A stretch of DNA of 64,000 nt from Pseudonocardia hydrocarbonoxydans (lineage in GTDB: Bacteria > Actinomycetota > Actinomycetes > Mycobacteriales > Pseudonocardiaceae): the NCBI RefSeq assembly GCF_006539565.1, contig NZ_BJNG01000015.1:124001-188000 (forward strand). The letters run 5' to 3'. The position numbers and the translations under genes were made by a program. Numbering within the stretch: position 1 is the first letter of the stretch; each line of letters begins with the position of its first letter. Below are positions 37,270 to 46,247 of this stretch, in pieces. A model generated the notes under the pieces. It saw only the letters and a list, made by a program, of their open reading frames with translations. It was not told where the DNA came from and did no database searches.

Positions 37270-39009
37270 GTGCTGACCAGGATGTCGTCGTTGTTCCTCC
37301 GGACCCTGCGCGAGGACCCGGCCGACGCGGAGGTACCGAGCCACAAGCTGCTCGTCCGCGCCGGCTACGTCCGCCGCGTGGCGCCGGGGATCTACACCTG
37401 GCTGCCGCTCGGGCTGAAGGTGCTGCGCGCCGTCGAGCAGATCGTGCGCGAGGAGATGGACGCCATCGGCGCCCAGGAGATCCAGCTGCCCGCGCTGCTG
37501 CCCCGTGAGCCCTACGAGGCCACCGGCCGCTGGACCGAGTACGGCCCCAACCTGTTCCGGCTCAAGGACCGCAAGGGTGCCGACTACCTGCTCGGGCCCA
37601 CGCACGAGGAGCTGTTCACGCAGGTCGTGAAGGGTGAGTACAGCTCGTACAAGGACTACCCGGTCACGCTCTACCAGATCCAGAACAAGTACCGCGACGA
37701 GGCGCGCCCCCGCGCGGGCATCCTGCGCGGGCGCGAGTTCCTCATGAAGGACTCCTACTCCTTCGACCTCACCGACGAGGGACTCTCGGCGTCCTACGCC
37801 GCGCACCGCGCCGCCTACGTCAGGATCTTCGACCGGCTCGGGCTGGACTACGTCGTCGTCGCGGCCACGTCCGGGGCGATGGGCGGCTCGGCGTCGGAGG
37901 AGTTCCTGGCCGTCGCCCCCACCGGCGAGGACACCTTCGTGCAGAGCCCGGGCGGCTACGCGGCCAACGTCGAGGCCGTCACGACCCCGGCGCCCCCGGC
38001 GATCCCGCTCGACGGACTGCCCGCCGCGCAGGCCCACCACACCCCCAACACCCCGACCATCGAGTCGCTGGTGGCGTTCCTCAACGGGGCGGGGCTGGGT
38101 CGCGCGTTCACCGCCGCCGACACCCTGAAGAACGTGCTGCTCAAGACCCGCGCGCCGGGGCAGACGGAGTGGTCGCTGCTCGGCGTCGGGGTGCCCGGTG
38201 ACCGCGAGGTCGACATGAAGCGCATGGAGGCCGCGCTCGACCCCGCCGAGGTCGCGCTGCTCGACGACGCCGACTTCGCGAAGCACGCGTTCCTGGTCAA
38301 GGGCTACATCGGTCCGGTGTCGCTGGCCGCCAACGGCGTGCGCTACCTCGTCGACCCCCGGATCGTCACCGGCACCGCGTGGGTCACCGGCGCCGACAAG
38401 GCCGACCACCACGTCGTCGACCTGGTGGCGGGGCGGGACTTCACCCCCGACGGCACCATCGAGGCCGCCGACGTCCGCGAGGGCGACCCGGCCCCCGACG
38501 GCTCCGGCCCGCTGTCCGCCGCCCGCGGCATCGAGATCGGGCACGTGTTCCAGCTGGGACGCAAGTACGCCGACGCCGCGCAGCTCGACGCCCTGGGCCC
38601 GGACTCCAAGCCCGTCCGGATCACGATGGGGTCCTACGGGATCGGCGTATCGCGGCTCGTCGCGGTGATCGCCGAGCAGAACCACGACGACTCCGGCCTG
38701 CTCTGGCCCGCCGCCGTCACCCCCTACGACGTGCACGTCGTCGTCGCGGGCAAGAACGAGGAGATCACCACCGGCGGCGCCGCGCTGGCCGCCGAGCTGG
38801 AGGCCGCCGGGCTGCGCGTGCTGCTCGACGACCGCAAGGCCTCCCCGGGGGTCAAGTTCGCCGACGCGGAGCTGGTCGGCGTGCCGACGATCGTCGTCGC
38901 CGGGCGCGGCCTGGCCACCGGCGTGATCGAGGTCAAGGACCGCCGCACCGGCGAGCGGGTCGAGGTCCCGCTGGCCGACGCGGTCGAGTTCTTGACATCG
39001 ACGGGTTGA
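37270..39009 (+). CDS. proS: Proline--tRNA ligase, bacterial type with editing domain
   Basis: 579 aa. This class II synthetase has motif 1 near [23 protein letters not shown], motif 2 [26 protein letters not shown], an inserted INS editing domain (about 230-390, including [17 protein letters not shown] and [16 protein letters not shown]), motif 3 [17 protein letters not shown], and the C-terminal anticodon-binding domain [11 protein letters not shown]...[20 protein letters not shown]. Cys in the prokaryote-type length range. The start is fixed by the leaderless hexamer. In mycobacteria proS (Rv2845c) neighbours the DUF4439 pair and rimP; here a 16-kb accessory region lies between. Confidence 0.97.
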   Translation: MLTRMSSLFLRTLREDPADAEVPSHKLLVRAGYVRRVAPGIYTWLPLGLKVLRAVEQIVREEMDAIGAQEIQLPALLPREPYEATGRWTEYGPNLFRLKDRKGADYLLGPTHEELFTQVVKGEYSSYKDYPVTLYQIQNKYRDEARPRAGILRGREFLMKDSYSFDLTDEGLSASYAAHRAAYVRIFDRLGLDYVVVAATSGAMGGSASEEFLAVAPTGEDTFVQSPGGYAANVEAVTTPAPPAIPLDGLPAAQAHHTPNTPTIESLVAFLNGAGLGRAFTAADTLKNVLLKTRAPGQTEWSLLGVGVPGDREVDMKRMEAALDPAEVALLDDADFAKHAFLVKGYIGPVSLAANGVRYLVDPRIVTGTAWVTGADKADHHVVDLVAGRDFTPDGTIEAADVREGDPAPDGSGPLSAARGIEIGHVFQLGRKYADAAQLDALGPDSKPVRITMGSYGIGVSRLVAVIAEQNHDDSGLLWPAAVTPYDVHVVVAGKNEEITTGGAALAAELEAAGLRVLLDDRKASPGVKFADAELVGVPTIVVAGRGLATGVIEVKDRRTGERVEVPLADAVEFLTSTG

Positions 39010-39062
39010 TTACTGGACGGTTGCGCCGAGGCGTCGGGGGTCGGCGCGGTTCGGGGGTACCG

Positions 39063-39281
39063 ATGAGGTTCGTGGTGCGCGGTGTCGGCGCCATCGTTCT
39101 CGCGTGCGGGATTGCCGTCGGGGGTGGCTCGGTCGCCTACGCCGGCGTCGCCGACCCCGACTTCGGCGCGATGTCGGCACCGAGCCACAGCAAGACCGGC
39201 ACGGCGAAGTCGGACCCGGGGAAGAGCAACCCCGCGGCCGGCTCGCAGCGGCCGCCGACCGTCACGAACAGGCCGCGCTGA
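39063..39281 (+). CDS. Small secreted protein
   Basis: 72 aa. A basic start and hydrophobic core (FVVRGVGAIVLACGIAVGGGSVAYA) form a signal peptide with a likely cut after AYA. The remaining ~45 residues are polar and rich in Ser, Lys and Pro (SHSKTGTAKSDPGKSNPAAG), with no fold visible. Function is unknown. The stop lies 4 nt from the convergent kinase gene. The ribosome site is weak (GGGGG 4-9 nt upstream). Confidence 0.6.
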   Translation: MRFVVRGVGAIVLACGIAVGGGSVAYAGVADPDFGAMSAPSHSKTGTAKSDPGKSNPAAGSQRPPTVTNRPR

Positions 39282-39285
39282 GGTC

Positions 39286-41091
39286 TCACCGCTCCGCGAC
39301 GAAGTCGACCGAGAGCCACCAGTCGTACAACGCCGCGGCCTGGCCGGTGTCGGACACGACGTAGCCGATGGCCACGGCCGCCTCGTCGGTCCAGAACAGC
39401 GTCGAGACGCCGCTCGAGTCCGTGAAGCAGGCGGCCTGCCCGCCCGCCAGGTTCTCGTCCGCGCGAGAGTAGGTCGCCCGGGCGGTGGCGGTCCCCCGGC
39501 ACGTGGTCAGCTCGACGGGCGAGCCGGTGATGCCACCGTCGACGGCGAGGGCATCGAACGCCGCGTCCAGCTCCTGGATCGAGGCGTAGCGGGCGAAGCT
39601 GGCGCCGGTCGGTCCCGTACCCGTGGTGGGAGGGCCTGCACAGACGACGAACGCCGTGGCGCCGTCGAGCAGGTCGGGCGCACAGTTCGACGGCCCGTAC
39701 CCGGCCGGCAGCTCCGCCAGCAGCAGGTCGGTCTCGGGCGTCGACGCAGTGGTGGTCGGCGGCGGGGCGCTGGTCGGCGGGGCGCTGGTGACCGGCGCCG
39801 CGGACGTGGTCGGCGGGGTGACGGGGGTCCCGCCGCCGCCGGCCGTCACGAACCAGACGATCGCCCCGCCCACGACGGCGAGCGTGGCGACCACCGCGAT
39901 CGCGACCAGTGCCGTGCGATCCTTCTTCGGCGGCTGCGGGTGGGACGGGTAGGACGGGTGCGACGGGTGCGAGCCGCCGCCCCAGTTCGGCTGGCCGTAG
40001 GCGGTCTGCTGGCCGTACCCCGGCTGGGCGCCGTAGGCGGGCTGCTGGCCGTAGGCGGGCTGGGTGCCGTACGCGGGGGGCTGGGCCGCGGCGCCCCAGG
40101 GGTTCGACGGGTACTGCGGGTTCGACGGGTTCGACGGCGCGTTCCACCCCGGCGGGATGACGGCGGTGCCGGGCTTGACCAGGTCGGGCTTCGAGGTGGC
40201 CCCGAAGGCGACGGTGGTGCCGGACGCGTTCGGGTCGGTGCCCCAGCCGCCGATCTCGGCACGGGCCGCGGCGGCGAGGGCACCCGCACTGGCCGGGCGC
40301 TGCGCCGGGTCCTTGGCCATGCCGCGGGCGACGACCTGGTCGAGCCCGCTGGGCAGGTCGGGTCGGGTGCTGCTGGGCCGCGGCGGCGGGGCGTTGAGGT
40401 GGGCGTTCATCAACGTCGCCATGTCGCCCTCGTACGGGGGCCGCCCGGTGAGGGCCTGGTGCAGCACGCAGGCCAGCGCGTAGACGTCGGCGCGGGGGTC
40501 GCCCTCGACGCCGGAGAACCGCTCCGGCGCGATATAGGCCAGCGACCCGGGCATGGTGCCCGCGCGGGTCAGCGCCGGGTCCTCGCCGACGCCCTCCTGG
40601 GCGCGGGCGATGCCGAAGTCGAACAGGTAGGCGAACACCTCGCGGTCGACGTCGGCCCCGTGCACGCCCGCGAGCAGCACGTTGGACGGCTTGACGTCGC
40701 GGTGGACCAGTCCCTCGGCGTGCGCGGCGTCGAGCGCGGCGGCGATCTGGGAGACCACCGACACCGCGGCGACCGGCGGCATCGGCCCGTGCGCCTTGAG
40801 CCAGGACGCGAGGTCAACGCCCTCGACCAGGCGCATGTCCAGGTAGAGCCGGCCGTCGATCTCGCCGAAGCGGTGGATCGGGACGATGTGCGGCTCGCGC
40901 AGCCGCGCCGCCGAGCGGCACTCCCGCCGGAACCGCTCCTGGTACTCGGTGTCCTCGGCGAGATGCGGGGGCAGCACCTTGAGCGCGACGGTGCGGTCGG
41001 TGTCCGTGTCGTGGGCGCGGTACACCTCACCCATGCCGCCCCGACCGAGGAGCGCCTCGATGCGGTACGGCCCGAACGTCGAGTCCAGCAC
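39286..41091 (-). CDS. Transmembrane serine/threonine protein kinase with Cys4 extracellular domain
   Basis: 601 aa. The PknB-type kinase domain (about 7-275) has LGRGGMGEVYRA, Lys38 (VALKVL), catalytic HRDVKPSN (130-137), DFG 158-160, and APE (SLAYIAPERF). A 110-residue Tyr/Gln/Pro/Asn-rich linker with repeated PAYG units follows, then one membrane helix (about 393-415), a Thr/Pro stalk, and a ~145-residue extracellular domain with four Cys (SNCAP, VVCAG, TTCRG, AACFT) ending YDWWLSVDF. It starts with GTG 41091 after GGGGAG. The same extracellular domain occurs in the kinase at 50190-51920. It is divergent from the flavoprotein/FHA operon. Confidence 0.92.
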   Translation of the reverse strand: MLDSTFGPYRIEALLGRGGMGEVYRAHDTDTDRTVALKVLPPHLAEDTEYQERFRRECRSAARLREPHIVPIHRFGEIDGRLYLDMRLVEGVDLASWLKAHGPMPPVAAVSVVSQIAAALDAAHAEGLVHRDVKPSNVLLAGVHGADVDREVFAYLFDFGIARAQEGVGEDPALTRAGTMPGSLAYIAPERFSGVEGDPRADVYALACVLHQALTGRPPYEGDMATLMNAHLNAPPPRPSSTRPDLPSGLDQVVARGMAKDPAQRPASAGALAAAARAEIGGWGTDPNASGTTVAFGATSKPDLVKPGTAVIPPGWNAPSNPSNPQYPSNPWGAAAQPPAYGTQPAYGQQPAYGAQPGYGQQTAYGQPNWGGGSHPSHPSYPSHPQPPKKDRTALVAIAVVATLAVVGGAIVWFVTAGGGGTPVTPPTTSAAPVTSAPPTSAPPPTTTASTPETDLLLAELPAGYGPSNCAPDLLDGATAFVVCAGPPTTGTGPTGASFARYASIQELDAAFDALAVDGGITGSPVELTTCRGTATARATYSRADENLAGGQAACFTDSSGVSTLFWTDEAAVAIGYVVSDTGQAAALYDWWLSVDFVAER

Positions 41092-41129
41092 GTCGATCTC
41101 CCCATCCTCTGCCGGTACACCCCGGCGCG

Positions 41130-41135
41130 ACCTTA
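41130..41135 (-). promoter_or_regulatory. Candidate -10 of the kinase gene at 39286
   Basis: Minus-strand TAAGGT, about 39 nt before GTG 41091, leaving a leader with GGGGAG 6 nt before the start. Confidence 0.45.
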
Positions 41136-41258
41136 GACCCGTCGTCGATCGTGGATGCTGTCGTCGCGGCCGTCGCGGGTGCTACCACTCCGGTGCACCG
41201 AATGGGTAACACCCGTTGCCGGGACCGGTCCCGGGGACGGCAGGATGTGATCCGCTCG

Positions 41259-41279
41259 CCCGCCGGGTCCCCCGGCGGG
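41259..41279 (+). promoter_or_regulatory. Perfect 9-bp hairpin in the leader of the flavoprotein operon
   Basis: CCCGCCGGG (41259-41267), loop TCC, CCCGGCGGG (41271-41279), ending 22 nt before ATG 41302 and just upstream of the GGGAG ribosome site. It may be an operator or an attenuating hairpin. The rest of 41136-41258 has no gene. Confidence 0.55.
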
Positions 41280-41301
41280 GGTACGAGGTGGGAGCGGGCG
41301 A

Positions 41302-42876
41302 ATGCGACAGGACACGATCCGGCTGCCGGGCCCGGCGGTGGCGCCGGACCCGGGTCCCGGGGCGGTGCGCCCGGGGGACCTGACCCCGGAGCTCATCGCC
41401 ACCGACTGGTGGTCCGACGACGCGGTCTCCCGCGCCGGGATCCCGGTCGTCGACGTGCCGTTCGTGTCGGTCGGCGGGGGGATCGGCTCCTTCGTGACGG
41501 TCGACTACCTGCGGATCTGCGGTGTGCCGACGTCGGCGATCCGGGTGCTCACGCAGCTGGAGAGCCCGTGGGAGAGCTACGAGTACCTCACCCGTGTCTC
41601 GCAGATCCCGCGCGGTGAGCGGCTGCGCAGCGACTCGGCGTCGTGTCCGGACAACATCTGGGGGTTCCCCAGCTACGCGGTGCGCGAGGCGCTGGCCACG
41701 AGGTCGCCGAGATCGCTGTGGAACGTGCTGGTCGAGCCGATCCTCGCCGACTACTACACCCCCAAGGCCGGGCAGGCCTTCGAGTCGATGGAGCGCGAGC
41801 ACGACCGCATCGACTACGCCTCGACGGTGGTCAAGGGCCAGGTCCGGATGGTGCGCCGGCGGGTCGGCGGCGGCTACTTCACGATCCTCATCCCGGCCGA
41901 GGGCACCAGCCCGACGCGGCGCGTGGCCTACCGCAGCCGGTACGTGCACGTCGCCGTCGGCTACCCGGGGCTGAAGTTCCTGCCCGACCTCATGGAGTAC
42001 CGCGAGCGCCACCGCGACTACGGCAGCGTCGTCAACGCCTACGAGCCGCACGAGCAGATCTACCAGCGCCTGGCGGCCGCGCCGGGCACGGTGCTGGTGC
42101 GCGGCGGCGGGATCGTCGCCTCCCGGGTGCTGCAGCGGCTGATCGACGACCGCGACGCCCGCGGCCTGCAGACGCAGATCCTGCACGTGTTCCGCACGTT
42201 CGTGACCGGGGCGCACGGCCCGCACGTCTGGATGCGCCGCCGCGGCGGCGACGGCTGGGCCTACCAGGGCTTCAACTACCCCAAGTCGGTGTGGGGCGGG
42301 CAGCTCAAGGCGCGGGTGCGCAAGCTGGAGGGCCAGGAGCGCGCCGCGCTCTACGCGCAGTTCGGCGGCACCAACACCCCGATCCGCCGCAACTGGCAGG
42401 AGCAGCTGCGCCGCGGCCGCCGCGAGCGCTGGTACCACGCCTTCCAGGGCGAGATCACCGGCCTGACGCCCGGGCCCTCGGGCACCGTCCACGCCGCGCT
42501 GCGGACGGCGAACGGGCCGCAGGACGTGCAGGTCACCGCCGTCATCGACTGCACGGGGCTGGAGGCCGACATCCGGGAGCACCGCGTGCTGGCCGACCTG
42601 CTCGACCACGGCGGCGCCGGTCGCAACCCGCTGGGCCGCCTCGACGTCGAGCGCAGCTTCGAGGTCCGCGGCACCCGCAGCGAGCCGGGCCGGATGTACG
42701 CCTCGGGCAGCGCCACCAACGGTGGCTACTTCCCGGGCGTCGACACGTTCCTGGGCCTGCAGATCGCCGCCCAGGAGATCGCCGACGACCTGGAGGCGCT
42801 CGGCTTCTGCGCCCGGCTCGGGCCCGTCCGCTCCACCCACCAGTGGTGGCTGTGGGCGCGCGGCCGGAAGATCTGA
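41302..42876 (+). CDS. FAD/NAD(P)-binding protein of unknown function, head of FHA operon
   Basis: 524 aa. The nucleotide-binding strand-turn-helix VDVPFVSVGGGIGSFVTVDYLRICG (about 50-74) suggests a Rossmann-fold flavoprotein. A second dinucleotide-type loop is VLVRGGGIVASRVLQRL. Family-specific stretches include LESPWESYEYLTRVSQIPRGERLRS, CPDNIWGFPSYAVREAL, GAHGPHVWMRRRGGDGWAYQGFNYPKS, and the ending YASGSATNGGYFPGVDTFLGLQIAAQE, where a flavin-binding loop would lie. I cannot name a substrate. The next two genes (membrane protein, FHA protein) are 10 and 1 nt away, and a membrane kinase is divergent, which suggests phospho-dependent control of a membrane-linked redox enzyme (inference). Confidence 0.7.
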   Translation: MRQDTIRLPGPAVAPDPGPGAVRPGDLTPELIATDWWSDDAVSRAGIPVVDVPFVSVGGGIGSFVTVDYLRICGVPTSAIRVLTQLESPWESYEYLTRVSQIPRGERLRSDSASCPDNIWGFPSYAVREALATRSPRSLWNVLVEPILADYYTPKAGQAFESMEREHDRIDYASTVVKGQVRMVRRRVGGGYFTILIPAEGTSPTRRVAYRSRYVHVAVGYPGLKFLPDLMEYRERHRDYGSVVNAYEPHEQIYQRLAAAPGTVLVRGGGIVASRVLQRLIDDRDARGLQTQILHVFRTFVTGAHGPHVWMRRRGGDGWAYQGFNYPKSVWGGQLKARVRKLEGQERAALYAQFGGTNTPIRRNWQEQLRRGRRERWYHAFQGEITGLTPGPSGTVHAALRTANGPQDVQVTAVIDCTGLEADIREHRVLADLLDHGGAGRNPLGRLDVERSFEVRGTRSEPGRMYASGSATNGGYFPGVDTFLGLQIAAQEIADDLEALGFCARLGPVRSTHQWWLWARGRKI

Positions 42877-42886
42877 GGGGACGGAC

Positions 42887-43306
42887 GTGCTGCCCACCCT
42901 GAACGGACGCATCCAGACCCGGGTGTTCGTCCTGCTCGTCGTCGGCGGGCTGTGGACGCTGCTGGTCAGCCCGCTGATCGGCCAGCCCTACGGCGTCACC
43001 TTCGTCGTGCTGCTCGCCGTCGTCGTGCTCGGCGTCGGCTGGGAGCTGCTCTACCACCTGATCCAGCAGTTCCGCTGGGAGAAGGACTGGCCGACGCTGT
43101 TCGGGCTGCTCACCGCGGTCAACGAGGGCGCGCTGCTGTGGGCGCTGATCTCGGCGGGCGCGGTGCCCGGGGTGCCGCGGGAGGTGCCGTTCGGCGCGTT
43201 CCTCGTACAGTTCCTCAGCACGTGGATCATCGTGTGGCTGGTGGTGAACGGGCCGATGCGGGTGCCGTTCGTCCACTGGCGGTTCCGGGGCGGGAGGTTG
43301 ATCTGA
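42887..43306 (+). CDS. Small integral membrane protein of the FHA operon
   Basis: 139 aa from GTG 42887 with GAGGGG 5-6 nt upstream. About four membrane segments are visible: VFVLLVVGGLWTLLVSPLI, VTFVVLLAVVVLGVGWELLYHL, LLTAVNEGALLWALISAGA, and FLVQFLSTWIIVWLVVNGP. The ends are basic (HWRFRGGRLI). It has no known family by eye. Its position between the flavoprotein and FHA genes with minimal spacing indicates a shared complex. Confidence 0.7.
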   Translation: MLPTLNGRIQTRVFVLLVVGGLWTLLVSPLIGQPYGVTFVVLLAVVVLGVGWELLYHLIQQFRWEKDWPTLFGLLTAVNEGALLWALISAGAVPGVPREVPFGAFLVQFLSTWIIVWLVVNGPMRVPFVHWRFRGGRLI

Positions 43307-43307
43307 G

Positions 43308-44768
43308 GTGAACGCGTCGGTCGACGGGCGCGCGGTCGTGCTGGCGGGCGACGGGCTCGTCGCCCGCCTCCCGGGGCTGCTCTGCGTCGCGCGCTGCCCC
43401 GAGGCCGAGCCGCTGGCCCGCCTGCTGACGCACTGCCGCGCCGCCTCGGGGCCCGAACCGGGCCGCACGCTCGCCCGCCGCCTCGCCGGATGGCTCACCG
43501 GCCCCGACGCCCCGCCCGACTCGCTGGTCTTCGGCACCGTCTCCGCCGCCGGGGGCGCGGTCGCGGTGTTCCTGTCCGGCGCGGTCGCCGCCCGGGTGGG
43601 CGACGTGGCGCTGTCCGGGGCCGAGTCCGCCGCCTGGACCGACCGGCTCGTCCCGCCCGGCCCGGTGCGCCTGGCCCTCGACGGCGTCGGGCCCGCTCCC
43701 GCCGCGCACGCCGTCCTGCTCGACCTGCGTGAGGGCGTCGTCGCCGGGGGCGGGGTGGAGGTGGGGGCCCCGGCCCCGGCGTCGGCCCCGGCTCCGGCCA
43801 GGGAGGACCCCGGCGCCCCCGTCCAGTCCTGGCCGGTGGACGCCCGGCCGCGCACGCTGAACGCCCAGCCCACGCTGATCGGGATGGAGCCTGCGGACGC
43901 CGGGACCGACCCCGCCGTCGCGCGTACCGGGGCGCCGCAGGCCGGGCCCGTCGACGTCCCGACCGCCCCGCCGGGCGCGGTCGCCGCCCCGGGCCGGGAC
44001 GCCGGTCCCGGCCCGTCCACCGCGCCGGCCCCGGGCCCCGGCCCGGCCACCGCGCCGGCGCCCGGCCCGGCGCCGTCGCCCGGCCCGGCGGGACCGGGGC
44101 CCGCCGTCGCGCTCGGGAAGGAGCCGGGCGGCCCCCCCCGGGCCCGCCCCGCGCCCCGCCGGACCGACGCCATCCTCGGGGTGGCGCCCGACGAGCCGCC
44201 GCGCCCGCCGCTGGAGGCGGGGGAGTCGGCGGGCACCGGCACGCGCTCGCTGTCGGGCGGCCCGTCGACGGCCGAGCTCTCCGGGCCCAAGCCGGGCGAG
44301 GCGCGGGGCCATCTGTGCTCGCGCGGGCACCTCAACGACCCCCGCTCGCACTTCTGCGTGCTGTGCGGGATCCGGATGAACGAGCGCACCGGCGTCCTGG
44401 TCATCGGCTCGCGCCCGCCGCTGGGCCTGCTGGTGTTCGACGACGGCGCCACCTACACCGTCGACGCCGAGTACCTGGTGGGCCGGATGCCGGAGTCCGA
44501 CGAGCGGGTGCGCAGCGGCGGGCTGCGCTCCATCGTGGTGGAGGACCGCTCCGGTGCGGTGTCGCGCGTGCACGCCGAGGTGCGGGTGGACAACTGGGAC
44601 GTCGTCCTCGTCGACTCGGGCTCGCGCAACGGCACCTTCGTCGCCTCGCCGGGCGACCCGGCCTGGACCCCGGTGCCGCCCGGCCGGTCACACCGCCTGG
44701 AGCCGGGCATGCGGGTGCGGCTGGGCGGCCGGACGTTCGTGTTCGAGTCGCCCTCCGGCGTGCGCTGA
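43308..44768 (+). CDS. FHA-domain protein with zinc ribbon
   Basis: 486 aa. The N-terminal ~140 residues form a soluble domain (AVVLAGDGLVARLPGLLCVARC...). A Pro/Ala/Gly-rich linker of about 180 residues follows. Then a zinc-ribbon-like CSRGHLNDPRSHFCVLCG (about 340-357) and a C-terminal FHA domain (about 375-480) with YLVGRMPESD, SRVHAEVRVDNWDVVLVDSGSRNGTFV, including the phospho-Thr-binding Arg, Ser and N-G-T signatures. FHA domains read phosphothreonine, so the divergent kinase is the obvious partner. It starts with GTG 43308, one base after the membrane-protein stop. The N-terminal domain resembles PP2C-like regions only vaguely. Confidence 0.85.
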   Translation: MNASVDGRAVVLAGDGLVARLPGLLCVARCPEAEPLARLLTHCRAASGPEPGRTLARRLAGWLTGPDAPPDSLVFGTVSAAGGAVAVFLSGAVAARVGDVALSGAESAAWTDRLVPPGPVRLALDGVGPAPAAHAVLLDLREGVVAGGGVEVGAPAPASAPAPAREDPGAPVQSWPVDARPRTLNAQPTLIGMEPADAGTDPAVARTGAPQAGPVDVPTAPPGAVAAPGRDAGPGPSTAPAPGPGPATAPAPGPAPSPGPAGPGPAVALGKEPGGPPRARPAPRRTDAILGVAPDEPPRPPLEAGESAGTGTRSLSGGPSTAELSGPKPGEARGHLCSRGHLNDPRSHFCVLCGIRMNERTGVLVIGSRPPLGLLVFDDGATYTVDAEYLVGRMPESDERVRSGGLRSIVVEDRSGAVSRVHAEVRVDNWDVVLVDSGSRNGTFVASPGDPAWTPVPPGRSHRLEPGMRVRLGGRTFVFESPSGVR

Positions 44769-44771
44769 CGC

Positions 44772-46052
44772 TCACGCCACCAGGTGGACCGGGGCGTTGC
44801 GGCGTGGTGTCCGGTCCGGGTCGATCCACCGTGGCGGGACGAACTCCGGCAGTCCGTCACGGATCCGGACCAGCCAGTCGCAGTGATGGACCTGCCGGTG
44901 GTGGGCCCGGCAGAGCATCACCAGGTTGCCCAGCTCGGTGGGCCCGCCGTGGGCCCAGTGCCGTACGTGGTGCACCTCGCACCAGGAGGGTGGCCGGTCG
45001 CACCCGGGGTGGGCGCAGCCACGGTCGCGGACGGTGACCGCCCGGCGGAGCCCGTCGGGGATCGTCCGCTTCCCGCGGCCCACGTCCAGCGGCTGCCCGG
45101 CGCCGTTCATCACGACGGGGACGACGCCGGCGTCACACGCCAGCGCGCGCAGCGCGCCGGGGGTGAGGGTGCCGCCGAACTCCAGCGTGGCCGCCCGGGC
45201 CCGCCGCTCGAGATCCTCGAGCCGGACGATCACGGTGAGCTGCGGGCGCCGGCCACCGACCTCGGGCAGGTCCCTGCCGTGGGCCAGCACGTGTGCGCAC
45301 ACGTCGGCCAGCGCCTCGGCCTGTCGCTGCGGGGCCGTCCGGTGGTCGTCGGAGGTGAGCGGCGCGGCCTGCGCGTCGATGACGGCGGCGATCGCGTCGA
45401 ACAGCGCGGCGTCGGAGTACCGGCCCCTGATCGACCCACCGGCCCCACCGCGGTGGCGGACCAGCCGGAGCTCGTTGTTCGGCGGCGCGGTGTCGTCGGG
45501 CTCGGCGCCGTCCTCGTCGAGCCGCTCGACCAGCGTGGTCCCGAAGGTCTCCAGCTGCCCGGAGTTCAGCGTCGTGGCGGCGACGGCGAGCTGGGCCTCG
45601 GCCCCGCTCCAGCGCTCCGGCGTCAACCGCCGGGCGGCCGGGGTGGACAGCACCCGGCCGATGACCTCGACGTGCCGCAGCGCGACGTCCCCCGCGGAGA
45701 ACGCCGCCGCGGTGGCCGGTAACCGCGCCGGCAGCGGCTCGCCGCCCAGGGTGGCGCGGCGATGGACGTCCGTGGCGGCGACGACGTGCCGGCGCGCCTC
45801 GCGCCCGGTCCAGCCCAGCAGGTCGGCCAGGGCGCGGGCGGTGCAGGTGTAGCCACGGGTCAGGAACACGCCCCGCTGGTCGAGCGTGGCGACCGCCGAG
45901 ACGGAGATCGCGTCGACCCGCCGGGAGAGGCCCTCGCACAGCGTCAGCACCGAGACGAGGTCGGTGTCCGAAGCGGTCCGGGTGGCCGTCGCGAGCTCCT
46001 CCAGCGCGGCAGCGAGGTGCTGGTGCGCGGCTCGGAGGGGGTCGGGGGCCAT
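44772..46052 (-). CDS. HNH endonuclease of the DUF222/13E12 family
   Basis: 426 aa from ATG 46052. The long helical DUF222 region (about 5-310) is followed by the HNH motif CAHPGCDRPPSWCEVHHVRHWAHGG...NLVMLCRAHHRQVHH (CxxC, H-H, N, H). This family is multicopy in mycobacteria and relatives (13E12 repeats), and several members belong to the LexA regulon. Here a perfect LexA box and a leaderless -10 stand directly before the start, which also rules out the longer start at 46160. It ends 3 nt from the convergent FHA gene. Role in DNA damage is inferred. Confidence 0.9.
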   Translation of the reverse strand: MAPDPLRAAHQHLAAALEELATATRTASDTDLVSVLTLCEGLSRRVDAISVSAVATLDQRGVFLTRGYTCTARALADLLGWTGREARRHVVAATDVHRRATLGGEPLPARLPATAAAFSAGDVALRHVEVIGRVLSTPAARRLTPERWSGAEAQLAVAATTLNSGQLETFGTTLVERLDEDGAEPDDTAPPNNELRLVRHRGGAGGSIRGRYSDAALFDAIAAVIDAQAAPLTSDDHRTAPQRQAEALADVCAHVLAHGRDLPEVGGRRPQLTVIVRLEDLERRARAATLEFGGTLTPGALRALACDAGVVPVVMNGAGQPLDVGRGKRTIPDGLRRAVTVRDRGCAHPGCDRPPSWCEVHHVRHWAHGGPTELGNLVMLCRAHHRQVHHCDWLVRIRDGLPEFVPPRWIDPDRTPRRNAPVHLVA

Positions 46053-46058
46053 GCTTCT

Positions 46059-46064
46059 AGTGTA
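46059..46064 (-). promoter_or_regulatory. Leaderless -10 of the HNH gene
   Basis: Minus-strand TACACT, then 6 nt, then ATG 46052. The LexA box begins 1 bp further upstream. Confidence 0.65.
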
Positions 46065-46065
46065 G

Positions 46066-46081
46066 TCGAACACATGTTCGA
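46066..46081. promoter_or_regulatory. LexA (SOS) box
   Basis: TCGAACACATGTTCGA, a full match to the mycobacterial/actinobacterial consensus TCGAAC-N4-GTTCGA. It abuts the -10 of the HNH gene, so LexA bound here would block polymerase. Bases 46082-46247 otherwise show no gene. Confidence 0.85.
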
Positions 46082-46247
46082 TATGCGACCGATCGTCGCA
46101 GCTCGGAGGCCGTTCGACGCACGGTGCCCGCGCTGGGATGGGGGAGGACGGGATCAGCATGGCCGTGTGCTGATGCAGCCGTGACGGGCGTTGTCCGCGC
46201 CCGTGTCGACTCCGCCGACCACCGGGGCAGGCGAGAGCGGGGAGGTC

